DNA of 64,000 bases from Pseudomonadota bacterium (GCA_018821785.1 JAHJLI010000066.1:48262-112261); one strand, 5' to 3'. Positions 54,696 to 63,239 are shown, counted from the stretch's first letter. The notes: generated by a model not told the origin, from the letters alone. Numbers and translations: made by a program.

Positions 54696-55157
54696 ATGAA
54701 TTTTAAATCAATCGATGAAATACTCGGTTTTGCAATAGAAAAAGAAAAAGAGGCGGTGGCCTTTTATACCGATCTCAGCAAAAAACAAACAACAGACGCC
54801 CTGCTCCTGACCTTTCGGGAATTGGCGCAAGAGGAAGCAAAACACGTCAAACTGCTGACCAATATCTCAAAAAATCAAAATGTGATCAAGTCCTATGAGC
54901 TGAAAAAAGTTCCCGACCTGAAGATCAGTGACTACCTGGTGGAGATGGAATATTCCGAAGGCATGATCATGCAGGATATTCTCGTGCTCGCCATGAAACG
55001 GGAAGAAATGGCCGTAAAACTCTATACCCAACTGGCCATGGGTTCGGCAGACGATGAGTCCATCAAACTCTTCAAACTCTTGGCCCAGGAAGAGTCAAAA
55101 CACAAACTGACCTTTGAAAAGCTATACGATGACGGCCTTGCCGGGCAAGGGCATTAA
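54696..55157 (+). CDS. Ferritin-like (rubrerythrin-type) diiron protein
   Basis: This 153-residue four-helix protein has diiron ligands in EKEKEAVAFY, QEEAKH, KREEMAVKLY and QEESKH. There is no rubredoxin domain, so it is a rubrerythrin-like protein lacking its own electron carrier. A role in oxygen or peroxide defence is probable. GGAGG precedes ATG 54696; the track start 54669 is rejected. Confidence 0.9.
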   Translation: MNFKSIDEILGFAIEKEKEAVAFYTDLSKKQTTDALLLTFRELAQEEAKHVKLLTNISKNQNVIKSYELKKVPDLKISDYLVEMEYSEGMIMQDILVLAMKREEMAVKLYTQLAMGSADDESIKLFKLLAQEESKHKLTFEKLYDDGLAGQGH

Positions 55158-55257
55158 GCCGTTGTTAAAAAATAACATGGCCTGAGCCATGCTGGAAACG
55201 GTACAAGGGGCCGGAAGGAAATGGTTTAAACTGTCCTAGAAAACTTCCCGATGGCTC

Positions 55258-56511
55258 CTACGTCTGGAGATAGTTGCCGGCTTCTCTGTAGCCAAATTCC
55301 TTGTGCATGCTGCCCTTCAGATCTTTTACCAACCTCTCCAAGGCTACTCTATACAGAACAGGGTCTTGCCAACTCCGAAAATCACTTATCTCCCGGGTGC
55401 TGCGAATCATTTTCGCCCAGGCTTTTTGGCTGGTAAATATTGCATCATCAATGGTGATTGGAAAAAGGACCTGATTATCATTGATGTAATTTTTCTTCAC
55501 CCGTTCTCTTTCGAGTGCTGCCCCCACCTCATTTTCCATCCAGAAGCCGGCAAGGGATTTCTGTGACAGAATTATGAGCAGCATGTCCTGCATTTTCACC
55601 ATTTTATCAATTTCATGTCTGATTTTCCTGCCGCTTTTAAGGCTTTCACTTGCAAGCCAGCAGCGCACCCCTTGGTTCTGCAGATCTTTTTTAAATCGGT
55701 CGGCAAAATCCTCGTTTTTTGAGGAATATGAGATAAAACATGAAAAATATTCGGAAGGATTGCCAATAAGTGAGGGACTTGCTTCAATCAGATTTTGTGG
55801 TACTCCGGCATGACGAAGGAAATGGTCCGGGATATTCCCGCCAGATTGAAAAAGGGTATCGATTCCGATAGTCGATGGGGCGTGGTGAATAACCTCAGAC
55901 AAGCCGATTGCATGGCTTAAATCGCAATCGGAAAAGATCGTCCCACCAAGACCGGCACCTTGGAAATTGGTGTTTCTCAACAAAGTATCAGAGAAAATGG
56001 TGCCGTTAAGAAGGGTCCTCTGCAGGCTGGCATCCCAAAGATTGGCATTTACCAGGTTGGCTCTTTGCAGATTTGCTCTCTGCAGGGTAGCTCTGCGAAA
56101 ATTGGCCCCCTGGAGGTTAGCCCCCCACAGATTTGCCCCCCGGAGATCGGCTTCAAAAAGATTTGCTTCATGCAGGTTTGCTTCACGAAGATCGGCTCTG
56201 CGAAGATTTGCACCTATCAGGTTGGCCCCCTGAAACTCGGCATACATAAAATACCCGGCAAAGAGATTGGCCCGGGCGAGGTTGGCGGTTTTAAGGTTAG
56301 CCCCTTCAAGGTTAGCTCCTACAAGATCAGTTCCCTGAAGATCGGCACCATGAAGATTTCCGCCGTGCAGATCGACCCATTGCAGGTCCATTGCCGAGAG
56401 ATCTGCTCCTTCCAGTTGCGCCCGGAACATATATTTTTGTCCCTGAACAAATTCTCTCCAGGCATCAACACCCCCACTACGGAGAATTTTCAAGTGTTCT
56501 TGATTTGCCAT
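55258..56511 (-). CDS. Pentapeptide-repeat / TIR domain protein
   Basis: This is a protein of about 417 residues. Residues about 30-225 are pentapeptide repeats of the A(D/N)LxG type (GANLEGANLKTANLARANLF), forming a quadrilateral beta helix. The C-terminal TIR domain (about 255-400) has FSCFISYSSKNEDFADRF and a possible catalytic Glu in FWMENEVGAALERE. TIR domains of this kind can hydrolyse NAD+ in bacterial immunity or act as scaffolds. ATG 56511 with ACGGAG upstream is preferred to 56544. No Thoeris or other defence partner is next to it. Confidence 0.88.
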   Translation of the reverse strand: MANQEHLKILRSGGVDAWREFVQGQKYMFRAQLEGADLSAMDLQWVDLHGGNLHGADLQGTDLVGANLEGANLKTANLARANLFAGYFMYAEFQGANLIGANLRRADLREANLHEANLFEADLRGANLWGANLQGANFRRATLQRANLQRANLVNANLWDASLQRTLLNGTIFSDTLLRNTNFQGAGLGGTIFSDCDLSHAIGLSEVIHHAPSTIGIDTLFQSGGNIPDHFLRHAGVPQNLIEASPSLIGNPSEYFSCFISYSSKNEDFADRFKKDLQNQGVRCWLASESLKSGRKIRHEIDKMVKMQDMLLIILSQKSLAGFWMENEVGAALERERVKKNYINDNQVLFPITIDDAIFTSQKAWAKMIRSTREISDFRSWQDPVLYRVALERLVKDLKGSMHKEFGYREAGNYLQT

Positions 56512-57054
56512 CGAGATCTCCGTAGCATATTGAGGAGCAGTCACTACATTGCCTGGCCATTTTCAATTTCTAATTTTCTGCTCCCTATAGTGCTTCCAGT
56601 AGTATCTCCGGCTAAGCCCCTTTTTACTCAGGATCAACACTGGCCTTCAATCAATATAGCAAACACAATGTGCTAAATCACGCTTAAACATGTGGATGCT
56701 CATCACTGCCGACGAGTACGGGAGACAATGGCAACACAAGATAGCACTTTGAGCGTACTATGCTTTAGCATTGTGCAGCACAACAAGGCATTGCTTGTAA
56801 AACATCGCCTGTAAAAATTGACGGCAATCATTGTAAATTTTCAGCTGGACACTACTAATACTTGGTAGTATATAAATGGGGATGTTTTCTGCTACTCGGT
56901 AGCACAATATGGAAAATCGGTACAGAAGAGTGGTTCAAGGTACCAGCATAACCGGCCTGCGAGGAGCAGCTCAGGGTTTTTCGATAATGGCGTAGTAGTT
57001 TATTCATGAAATCGAAATTGCGACGGCAATTTAATCAAAAAGAGAACTAAAGCA
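56512..57054. other. Control region of 543 bp between TIR gene and DUF1641-SQR operon
   Basis: No gene is seen. The right-hand part holds palindromes of the phased operator family. The left part is upstream sequence of the TIR protein gene, with no feature recognised. Confidence 0.6.
56824..56904 (+). promoter_or_regulatory. Phased palindromes upstream of the DUF1641-SQR operon
   Basis: TAATACTTGGTAGTA (centre 56863) and TGCTACTCGGTAGCA (centre 56897; a perfect 6-3-6 palindrome) are 34 bp apart. A weaker site GCAATCATTGTAAAT (centre 56831) is 32 bp further upstream. Form and spacing match the arrays at 41.2 and 42.1-42.5 kb, so the same regulator is likely to act here. They lie 150-225 bp before the ATG at 57055. 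Confidence 0.65.
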
Positions 57055-57972
57055 ATGGATGAAGCCCTAATACTACAAAAACTAGATGCCCTTTCCAATG
57101 AGATTCAATCGCTGAAGACCGGTATGGTGGCAGAGCTGAGAAAAGACATGCTGCCGATAAGCCAGACAACCGGCCCACTTGTCGCAGACTGCCTCTCCGA
57201 ACTTGACCAAGAACATCGGAGAGAAGATCTCGTACATTTCATGAGGAATATGGTGCTCAACGTCGAGACGTTGAACTCCCTCCTCTCTACGGTCAAAGGT
57301 GCGATGGAGCTCAAGAATGAAATGGAGCCCATCGCCAAGCAAGTTCTCCCCAGGATCACCGATCTTTTTGCCGACCTTGACGGGCAATACGATCTCGACG
57401 AGGTTGCCGCCCTGCTGCGCAACACCCTGACCAACGTCCATCATTTCAACACCGCCATCACCATGCTCAAATCAGGCATGGAACTGAAAGACGATATCGA
57501 GCCGATGGCCAAACTTCTGCTACCCAGGATCATTGAACTCTTCCAGGAGATGGATGGTCAGTATGATGTGGAAGAGATGGCCACCCTGCTGCGCAATACA
57601 CTCAGCAACATGCATCACTTCAATACCGCCATCACCCTGCTCAAATCGGGCATGGAATTAAAGGACGAAATTGAGCCCATCGCCAAACTGACGCTACCGA
57701 AAGTCATCGAATTTATCGGTGAAATGGGAGGTATGTTGACGGTTGCCGGAACCGCCCTGGAATCCCTGAAGGGTTGCAAGTTCTCACCGGCACAGGCAGA
57801 GGCAATGAGTAATGTCATTCGTTCCATTGATCTGAGTAAGCCGAACAAAATCGGCCCGGTCGGAGCCCTTAAAAAACTCTACGATCCGAAGATCCAGGAA
57901 GCCTTGGGCGTTGTATTCATGATGTTGGAAGCAATGGGTTCCATGGTGCAAGCCCATAGGGACAACAAGTAA
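57055..57972 (+). CDS. DUF1641 family protein with internal repeats
   Basis: This 305-residue helical protein belongs to the DUF1641 family, often found beside SQR-like oxidoreductases. Three imperfect repeats of about 60 residues are visible, each with a stretch such as GMELKDEIEPIAKL, then LPRIIELFQEMDGQYD and LLRNTLSNMHHFNTAI. Repeats two and three are nearly identical, showing recent expansion. No signal peptide or Cys is needed for the fold. It may tether or assist SQR at the membrane. SQR follows after 88 bp. Confidence 0.82.
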   Translation: MDEALILQKLDALSNEIQSLKTGMVAELRKDMLPISQTTGPLVADCLSELDQEHRREDLVHFMRNMVLNVETLNSLLSTVKGAMELKNEMEPIAKQVLPRITDLFADLDGQYDLDEVAALLRNTLTNVHHFNTAITMLKSGMELKDDIEPMAKLLLPRIIELFQEMDGQYDVEEMATLLRNTLSNMHHFNTAITLLKSGMELKDEIEPIAKLTLPKVIEFIGEMGGMLTVAGTALESLKGCKFSPAQAEAMSNVIRSIDLSKPNKIGPVGALKKLYDPKIQEALGVVFMMLEAMGSMVQAHRDNK

Positions 57973-58060
57973 TTGTAATTTAAGAAGGTTATCACAATCT
58001 AAGAGATAATCTCTCAGACCAAAGATGTAAGAATCTAATAGACAGGAGGGAGAATACGCC

Positions 58061-59302
58061 ATGAAAAAGCTTGTCATCCTCGGTGCCGGATGCGGCGGCA
58101 CGATGATGGCCAACAAAATGAGAAAACATCTTGATCGTAATGAATGGAATATTACGATCATAGATAAAGACAATATCCATGATTATCAGCCTGGATATCT
58201 CTTTGTTCCCTTCGGAATCAACACAGAAAAAGAAATCCGAAAAACCAAGAGAGAATTCATTAAGCCGGGAATCGATTTTGTCATCTCTGAATTGGTCAAT
58301 GTAGACTGGGACAAACAGGAAGTTACCACCAATACCAAGGGTAAATTCCAGTACGATATTCTCATCATGTCGACTGGCTGTGATGTAAGGCCCGAAGAGG
58401 TGGAGGGACTTGCTGAAACGTGGGGCAAGGATGTCCATGGGTACTATCGCTATGATCATTGTATCGATCTGAAGAAAGCCCTGGCCCAGTTCCAAGGCGG
58501 CAAACTGGTGGTCAATATCGCCGAGATGCCGATCAAGTGTCCGGTTGCACCGCTCGAATTCGCTTTCCTTGCCGACTGGCACTTCCAGGAGCGCGGTATC
58601 CGTGACAAGGTGGAAATCGAGTTTGTCACTCCTTTGACCGGCGCCTTCACTAAGCCAGTTGCCACGGCGGTTCTGGCCGCAGCCTGCGAGCAGAAAAATA
58701 TCAAGATCACTCCGAACTTCGCCCTTGGTAGTGTAGACGGCGAAAGGAAAGTGATTTCCTCCTACGATGGCACCGAGGTCAACTATGATATGTTGGTCTC
58801 CATTCCACCGAACTTCGGTTCCCAGGTGATGATCGACTCTGGAGTCTCTGATCCGATGGGATATATCCCGGTCGACAAACATACCTTGCAGCCGAAAGAT
58901 CGCAGCAATGTCTGGGTTCTCGGCGACGGCACCAACGTCCCGACCTCCAAAGCCGGTGCGGTGGCGCACTTCCAGGCTGATATCCTGGAAGAAAACATCA
59001 TGGCCTTCATCAACGGGGAGGCCCAGCACGCACGCTCCGATGGGCACGCACTCTGATTCATCGAATCAGGCTTCGGGAAAGCCTACGTAATCGACTTCAA
59101 CTACGACATCGAACCAGTAGTCGGAGATTATCCGTTCCCCTCCATTGGGCCCATGGGGCTTTTGAAGGATACGGAAATGAACCACCTCTCCAAACTTCTC
59201 TTCAAATGGGCATACTATAACCTGCTACTGGCAGGGACATGGCTTGGCCCCCCGGCAATGCAGACCGCCGGAAAACGGATGAACATGATCAAGAAGAAGT
59301 AA
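58061..59302 (+). CDS. sqr: Sulfide:quinone oxidoreductase, apparently a selenoprotein (in-frame TGA)
   Basis: The track ORF stops at TGA 59054-59056 after 331 residues. The same frame continues without another stop to TAA at 59300-59302, giving 413 residues, the normal SQR length. The sequence around the TGA reads DGHAL-(TGA)-FIESGFGKAYVIDFNY, and SQR relatives have Cys at exactly this place (DGHxNCFIESG). FAD motif: VILGAGCGGTMMAN; the other redox Cys is in PIKCPVAPLEFAF. The enzyme oxidises sulfide and reduces quinone at the membrane. A SECIS-like hairpin follows the TGA. The alternative is a nonsense mutation, but intact coding beyond it argues against that. Confidence 0.85.
59054..59084 (+). 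promoter_or_regulatory. UGA codon and candidate bacterial SECIS hairpin
   Basis: The TGA is followed by 11 nt, then the hairpin A-GGCTT-CGGGA-AAGCC-T (59068-59084): six base pairs and a loop with GGG. Spacing and a G-containing apical loop agree with bacterial SECIS elements such as that of E. coli fdhF. A second short pairing, TGATTC/GAATCA, includes the TGA itself. Confidence 0.65.
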
Positions 59303-59323
59303 CCCGATCAGGTTCAAACATTT

Positions 59324-59365
59324 AAAAGCCCCTTGGTAACCAGGTTACCAAGGGGCTTTTTTTTT
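59324..59365 (+). terminator. Strong rho-independent terminator after SQR
   Basis: The arms AAAAGCCCCTTGGTAACC (59324-59341) and GGTTACCAAGGGGCTTTT (59343-59360) are perfect complements separated by one base, and are followed by a T run to 59365. It lies 21 bp after the TAA at 59302. This position supports translation continuing to that TAA rather than ending at the TGA 250 bp earlier. Confidence 0.92.
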
Positions 59366-59489
59366 AGGCTGATTATTCACGCTTTACAGCTCGTTGTTCT
59401 AGAGGGAATGGTTATTGACTGGAAGCGTCTTTCTTATTGACCCCAAATATGCAGCAATTCATCACCTTTCATATCATCCAACCTCATAA

Positions 59490-59542
59490 ATAGTCGCATA
59501 ATGCGACTATCAACGGTCGCACAGAGTTGCATTTGTGCGACC
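59490..59542. promoter_or_regulatory. Two inverted repeats upstream of the NifX/MinD gene cluster
   Basis: ATAGTCGCA-TAA-TGCGACTAT (59490-59510) is a perfect 9-3-9 palindrome. GGTCGCACA (59515-59523) pairs with TGTGCGACC (59534-59542) around 10 nt. The shared core is TCGCA/TGCGA. The 3-bp spacing resembles the phased operators but the sequence differs. They could be sites for another dimeric regulator of the cluster starting at 59669. The rest of 59366-59668 shows no gene. Confidence 0.55.
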
Positions 59543-59668
59543 CTGTCATCTCACGGCCGAATGCTTGGCACTACCATCGTAACAATATATATAACCTTAT
59601 TTCAGTGACATAAAAGACGGTGATGGCAATCGGTCATGTCGTGGCATCTAATTTGCTTCATTAAAGTC

Positions 59669-60133
59669 ATGAAACAGCAACAAGTTGAAGAAAGAATAGC
59701 AATTACCGTTTGGGATCAGCGAATCTCTCCGGTGTTCGATTCCGCTCGGACCCTGTTGATAGCAGAAATCAAGGAAAATGCGTTAGTGGGTACCTCGTTT
59801 CGCAAATTTGACCTTGATCACTCATTGGCATTGTTGCAGATCCTGCGTGCCGAAAAGGTCACGACCATTATTTGCGGTGCAGTTTCCGAGGGACCTGCCG
59901 GCATGCTTATGGCTGCAGGTTTTGAATTAATTTCATTTGTCGCCGGTGATGTGCACAGGGTGTTGGAAGCCTTTATCAAAGGTGAACAGCTCGGGGAAAA
60001 TTTCAAGATGCCTGGTTGCGGCAAGAACATCTGTTGCCGGGGAAAGATCCGTCGTGGTCGTGAAATCGGCACCTTACGTAACAATGATCGTAGGGAAGAG
60101 GTCAAGGCAGAGGTGGCAACCGATAACCGATAA
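59669..60133 (+). CDS. NifX/NifB-type (dinitrogenase FeMo-cofactor-like) domain protein
   Basis: This protein is about 154 residues. The N-terminal part (IAITVWDQRISPVFDSA) is the DiNase-FeMo-co domain shared by NifX, NafY and the NifB C-terminus, which can bind iron-sulfur or molybdenum clusters. A basic, Cys-containing tail follows (CGKNICCRGKIRRGR). Such proteins regularly accompany MinD-ferredoxin ATPases, as here. The start at 59669 rather than 59636 is a judgement from the domain border; no strong ribosome site is seen. Confidence 0.8.
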   Translation: MKQQQVEERIAITVWDQRISPVFDSARTLLIAEIKENALVGTSFRKFDLDHSLALLQILRAEKVTTIICGAVSEGPAGMLMAAGFELISFVAGDVHRVLEAFIKGEQLGENFKMPGCGKNICCRGKIRRGREIGTLRNNDRREEVKAEVATDNR

Positions 60134-60219
60134 TCATTTTTACCGACGGTTCCCAAATGAACGGAAAACAATAATGGCTGTCGGGGTAACGGCAGCCTGA
60201 TTTTAAAGAGAGGGTATTC

Positions 60220-60612
60220 TTGAAAGTCTTATTTGTAACAAAAGACAGTATACGATTTTTCGCTCTGGAAGCAAAACTGCGGCGCCAACAGGAGCTCGAG
60301 TTGGTGGTGGTTGCGACTGGAGCAGCGGGGCTTACACAGATCAAGGGCAAACAGGTAGACCTGGTGATTGTCGACGAGCAGTTGGTCGACATGAGCGGTA
60401 TTGCTTTTGGCAAACAACTCGTCAAGGTGAATCCGCTGGTCAATTCAGCGATGCTCAGTACGCTTACGGACGAAGCATTTCACGAGGCAACCGAAGGCCT
60501 GGGGGTATTGATACAACTGCCGTCGCAACCACAGGAAAAACATGCCGATGCGCTGCTTGCCATCCTCCAAAAAATCAGTTCCCTCCTGCAACCCGTAGTG
60601 CAGCAATCGTGA
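60220..60612 (+). CDS. Receiver-like domain protein
   Basis: This is a 130-residue protein. The fold pattern is that of a receiver (MKVLFVTKDS, LVIVDEQLVDMSG), but the acidic pair near the N-terminus is reduced to a single Asp and the Lys loop is unclear (LIQLPSQPQ), so phosphorylation is uncertain. TTG start with GAGAGGG upstream. It overlaps the reading region of the next gene by a few bases. Confidence 0.7.
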   Translation: MKVLFVTKDSIRFFALEAKLRRQQELELVVVATGAAGLTQIKGKQVDLVIVDEQLVDMSGIAFGKQLVKVNPLVNSAMLSTLTDEAFHEATEGLGVLIQLPSQPQEKHADALLAILQKISSLLQPVVQQS

Positions 60613-60626
60613 AAGGTGGCAAAATC

Positions 60627-61487
60627 ATGATCATCAGCGTAGCAAGTGGCAAGGGCGGCACAGGCAAAACCACTATTTCAGTGAATATAGCACTAGCTCT
60701 GGGTGAGGGGGTTGAGTTGCTCGATTGTGATGTTGAAGAACCCAATGCTCATCTTTTCCTCAAGCCGAAAATTGAACGAAATGAAAAGGTCGAGGTTCCG
60801 ATCCCACTCGTCGATCTCAACAAATGCACCTTTTGCAAAAAATGCTCGGATATCTGCCGGTTCAATGCGCTGGCGATCGTCGGGGAAAAAGTACTCGTTT
60901 TCCAGGAACTCTGTCACAGTTGTGGCGGCTGCATGGCCGTCTGTCCCGAAGGGGCGATAACCGAGACTGGTCGGGAGTTGGGGTTTCTTAATTTTGGCGC
61001 AAGGGATGGCATCGGTTTTATTAATGGACGACTGCGGGTCGGTGAGGCCATGTCGCCACCACTGATCAAACAGGTGCGGGCAGCATCGAATTCAGAGCTC
61101 ATCACCATCATTGATGCCCCTCCGGGAACATCGTGCCCGGTAATCGCTGCCATGAATGGCGCTGATTTTATCCTCATGGTAACCGAACCGACTCCCTTTG
61201 GTCTCCACGACCTGAAACTGGCAGTGGAAGCAGTGCGATTACTCGGTATTCCCTGTGGACTGGTGGTCAACCGTGCTGATATCGGTGATCACAAAGTGTT
61301 TGACTATGCAGAGAGTGAAAATCTTCCTGTCTTGCTAACCATCCCCTTTGACCGTCGTATTGCCGAGGCCTACTCCCGGGGCAAGAACATCGTCGAAGAA
61401 TTCCCAGAATGGCGGGAGCGATTTATGGAACTCTTTCGCAAGATCGAAGCAATAGTCAACGAAAGAGGAGGGGTGGCTCATGCGTGA
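60627..61487 (+). CDS. MinD-superfamily ATPase with inserted ferredoxin domain (first)
   Basis: This protein is about 286 residues. It has the deviant Walker A VASGKGGTGKTT, an inserted pair of [4Fe-4S] motifs (CTFCKKCSDIC, CHSCGGCMAVC) at about 68-110, and Walker B-like IIDAPPGTSCP. It belongs to the P-loop ATPases with inserted ferredoxin domain that accompany NifX-like proteins. A role in metal-cluster assembly or delivery is likely but unproved. ATG 60627 behind AAAGGTGG is preferred to GTG 60609. Confidence 0.88.
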   Translation: MIISVASGKGGTGKTTISVNIALALGEGVELLDCDVEEPNAHLFLKPKIERNEKVEVPIPLVDLNKCTFCKKCSDICRFNALAIVGEKVLVFQELCHSCGGCMAVCPEGAITETGRELGFLNFGARDGIGFINGRLRVGEAMSPPLIKQVRAASNSELITIIDAPPGTSCPVIAAMNGADFILMVTEPTPFGLHDLKLAVEAVRLLGIPCGLVVNRADIGDHKVFDYAESENLPVLLTIPFDRRIAEAYSRGKNIVEEFPEWRERFMELFRKIEAIVNERGGVAHA

Positions 61488-62385
61488 AATAGTAATTATC
61501 AGCGGCAAGGGCGGTACCGGTAAAACTTGCCTGACTGCTGCCTTTGCCGCCCTGGCTAAAAACAGTGTCCTCTGTGACGCAGACGTTGATGCCGCCGACC
61601 TCCATCTGTTGATGCAACCCGAGGTTCAGCAACGGGTTGATTTTATGGGCGGCTGCAAAGCTGTCATTAATCCAGAGCTTTGCACCGATTGCGGCACATG
61701 CAAAGACCTCTGCAGGTTCGACGCCATCACTGAACAGTTTCAGGTTGATGCCATCCGTTGTGAAGGTTGTGGTGTTTGTGTGGATTTTTGTCCGGTTGCA
61801 GCCATCGAGTTTCCAGTGCAACGTAGCGGCGAATGGTATCTCTCCGAAACCCGATTTGGTCCTATGGTCCATGCCCGGCTGGGTATTGCCGAAGAAAATT
61901 CCGGCAAGTTGGTCAGCCTGGTCCGTAAGGAGGCACGGCAACTCGCTGAAAAACGGGGTGCCAATCTCATCATCACTGACGGTCCTCCGGGCATCGGTTG
62001 CCCGGTCATCGCTTCCATCAGCGGGGCCACTGTCTTGGTGATCGTCGTCGAACCAACGGTTTCCGGTATTCATGATATGGAGCGAGTTGTCGATCTTGCC
62101 GCCCATTTCAAGGTCCCGGGCATGGTTTGTGTCAATAAGTTTGATCTCAACGTCGAGATGTCTGAGACCATTGAGGAACTGGCACGAAAGCGTAATTTTG
62201 CAGTACTTGGCCGGGTATCATTTGATCCAGCCTTCACCAGGTCCATGGTCGAAGGTAAAACCTTGTTCGAATATGGCGACCCGACCGCAACCTGGCAACA
62301 GGTCCGCGATATCTGGACGCACATCATCAACTCACCTTCCATGAATACCTTAGGGATCTTGGATCTTAAATCAACAATTCAATAA
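61480..62385 (+). CDS. MinD-superfamily ATPase with inserted ferredoxin domain (second)
   Basis: This is a 301-residue paralog of the preceding ATPase: SGKGGTGKTCL, ferredoxin motifs CTDCGTCKDLC and CEGCGVCVDFC, then TDGPPGIGCP. It overlaps the first gene by 8 bases, so the two are translated together and may form a heterodimer, each with its own clusters. Confidence 0.9.
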   Translation: MREIVIISGKGGTGKTCLTAAFAALAKNSVLCDADVDAADLHLLMQPEVQQRVDFMGGCKAVINPELCTDCGTCKDLCRFDAITEQFQVDAIRCEGCGVCVDFCPVAAIEFPVQRSGEWYLSETRFGPMVHARLGIAEENSGKLVSLVRKEARQLAEKRGANLIITDGPPGIGCPVIASISGATVLVIVVEPTVSGIHDMERVVDLAAHFKVPGMVCVNKFDLNVEMSETIEELARKRNFAVLGRVSFDPAFTRSMVEGKTLFEYGDPTATWQQVRDIWTHIINSPSMNTLGILDLKSTIQ

Positions 62386-62403
62386 TCACGGAGAAAGAAG
62401 CAA

Positions 62404-62784
62404 ATGACTATGGTGCGAGTAGCAATCCCTTCCGAGGGTAACGGCGGCCTAGAAGGCAAACGGGCAGGACATTTCGGACATTGTGATGTTTTCACTTGTT
62501 TTGATGTTGAAGACGGACAGATCAAGCAGGTTGCCATTCTGGCCAACAAAGAACATGTTCAAGGCGGCTGCATGGTGCCGGTCAATCTGCTGGCTGAGGC
62601 CGGTGTCAACGCCCTGGTGGTCGGCGGCATTGGTATGCGACCTCTCATGGGATTCAAGCAGGTTGGCATCGATGTATATCATGACGGCGAGCGGATGGAC
62701 ATCCGCCCGGTGGTTGAGGATTTCGTTGCCGGCAAACTGCAGAAGATCAGCGACGATCAGGTCTGCGGTGGTGGCGGGCACTGA
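62404..62784 (+). CDS. NifX/NifB-type domain protein
   Basis: This 126-residue protein has the cofactor-binding domain pattern (GKRAGHFGHCDVFTCFDVEDG, VNALVVGGIGMRPL) and a Cys/Gly-rich end (VCGGGGH). CGGAGA lies upstream. It is likely a cluster carrier working with the two ATPases. Confidence 0.88.
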   Translation: MTMVRVAIPSEGNGGLEGKRAGHFGHCDVFTCFDVEDGQIKQVAILANKEHVQGGCMVPVNLLAEAGVNALVVGGIGMRPLMGFKQVGIDVYHDGERMDIRPVVEDFVAGKLQKISDDQVCGGGGH

Positions 62785-62864
62785 TCAAACCCCCGTAAAA
62801 GGGCTAAGTACATTAACGAAATTCATTCTTAAAAAACAAGAATTGAATTTCTACGGTACTCAAG
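62781..62864 (-). repeat. Dispersed two-hairpin repeat, full copy 3
   Basis: This is an inverted copy of the element at 5-82. The stem pairs GAAATTCATTCTT with AAGAATTGAATTTC around it, and the tail hairpin is CCCC-GTAAAA-GGG. It lies between two NifX-type genes and separates the downstream one from the operon. Confidence 0.75.
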
Positions 62865-62879
62865 AACAAAGGAGGCAAA

Positions 62880-63239
62880 ATGAAAGTAGCCATAACAGCA
62901 AAAGGAACATCGCTTGACAGTGAAATCGATCCGCGCTTTGGCCGGGCACCATATATTCTCATTGTCGATACAGATACCCTTGAATTTGAAGCACTGGACA
63001 ACAGCAGTAATGTCAATGCCTTCAAGGGTGCAGGTATTCAAGCTGCCACCATGGTAAGTGACAAGGGAGCCGAGGTACTGATGACCGGCTATTGCGGCCC
63101 CAATGCCTTTGTTACTCTTGAAGCAGCCGGTGTCAAGGTCGTCGACGATATCACCGGCAAGGTTCGGGATGCGATCAAAACCATCAAAGAAGGCAAAGCA
63201 ACCTATGCCACGGCTGCAAATAAAGAGGCGGACTGGTAA
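62880..63239 (+). CDS. NifX/NifB-type domain protein
   Basis: This is a 119-residue member of the same domain family (TSLDSEIDPRFGRAPYILIVD, VLMTGYCGPNAFVTLEAAGVKV). AAAGGAGG gives a strong ribosome site. It is the third copy of this domain within 4 kb, and is separated from the second by the dispersed repeat. Confidence 0.9.
   Translation: MKVAITAKGTSLDSEIDPRFGRAPYILIVDTDTLEFEALDNSSNVNAFKGAGIQAATMVSDKGAEVLMTGYCGPNAFVTLEAAGVKVVDDITGKVRDAIKTIKEGKATYATAANKEADW

Noticed and set aside
55960-56676. 238-aa plus-strand ORF with regular VG/KIG repeats
   Set aside because: Its periodicity is the reverse complement of the pentapeptide repeats.
57992-59047. 351-aa ORF on the minus strand
   Set aside because: It is a shadow of the SQR gene, with no family resemblance or ribosome site.
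58061-59056. SQR as a complete 331-residue protein or a pseudogene
   Set aside because: Coding similarity continues in frame for 82 codons after the TGA to a normal family length, and the TGA replaces a known redox Cys. A nonsense mutation cannot be fully excluded.
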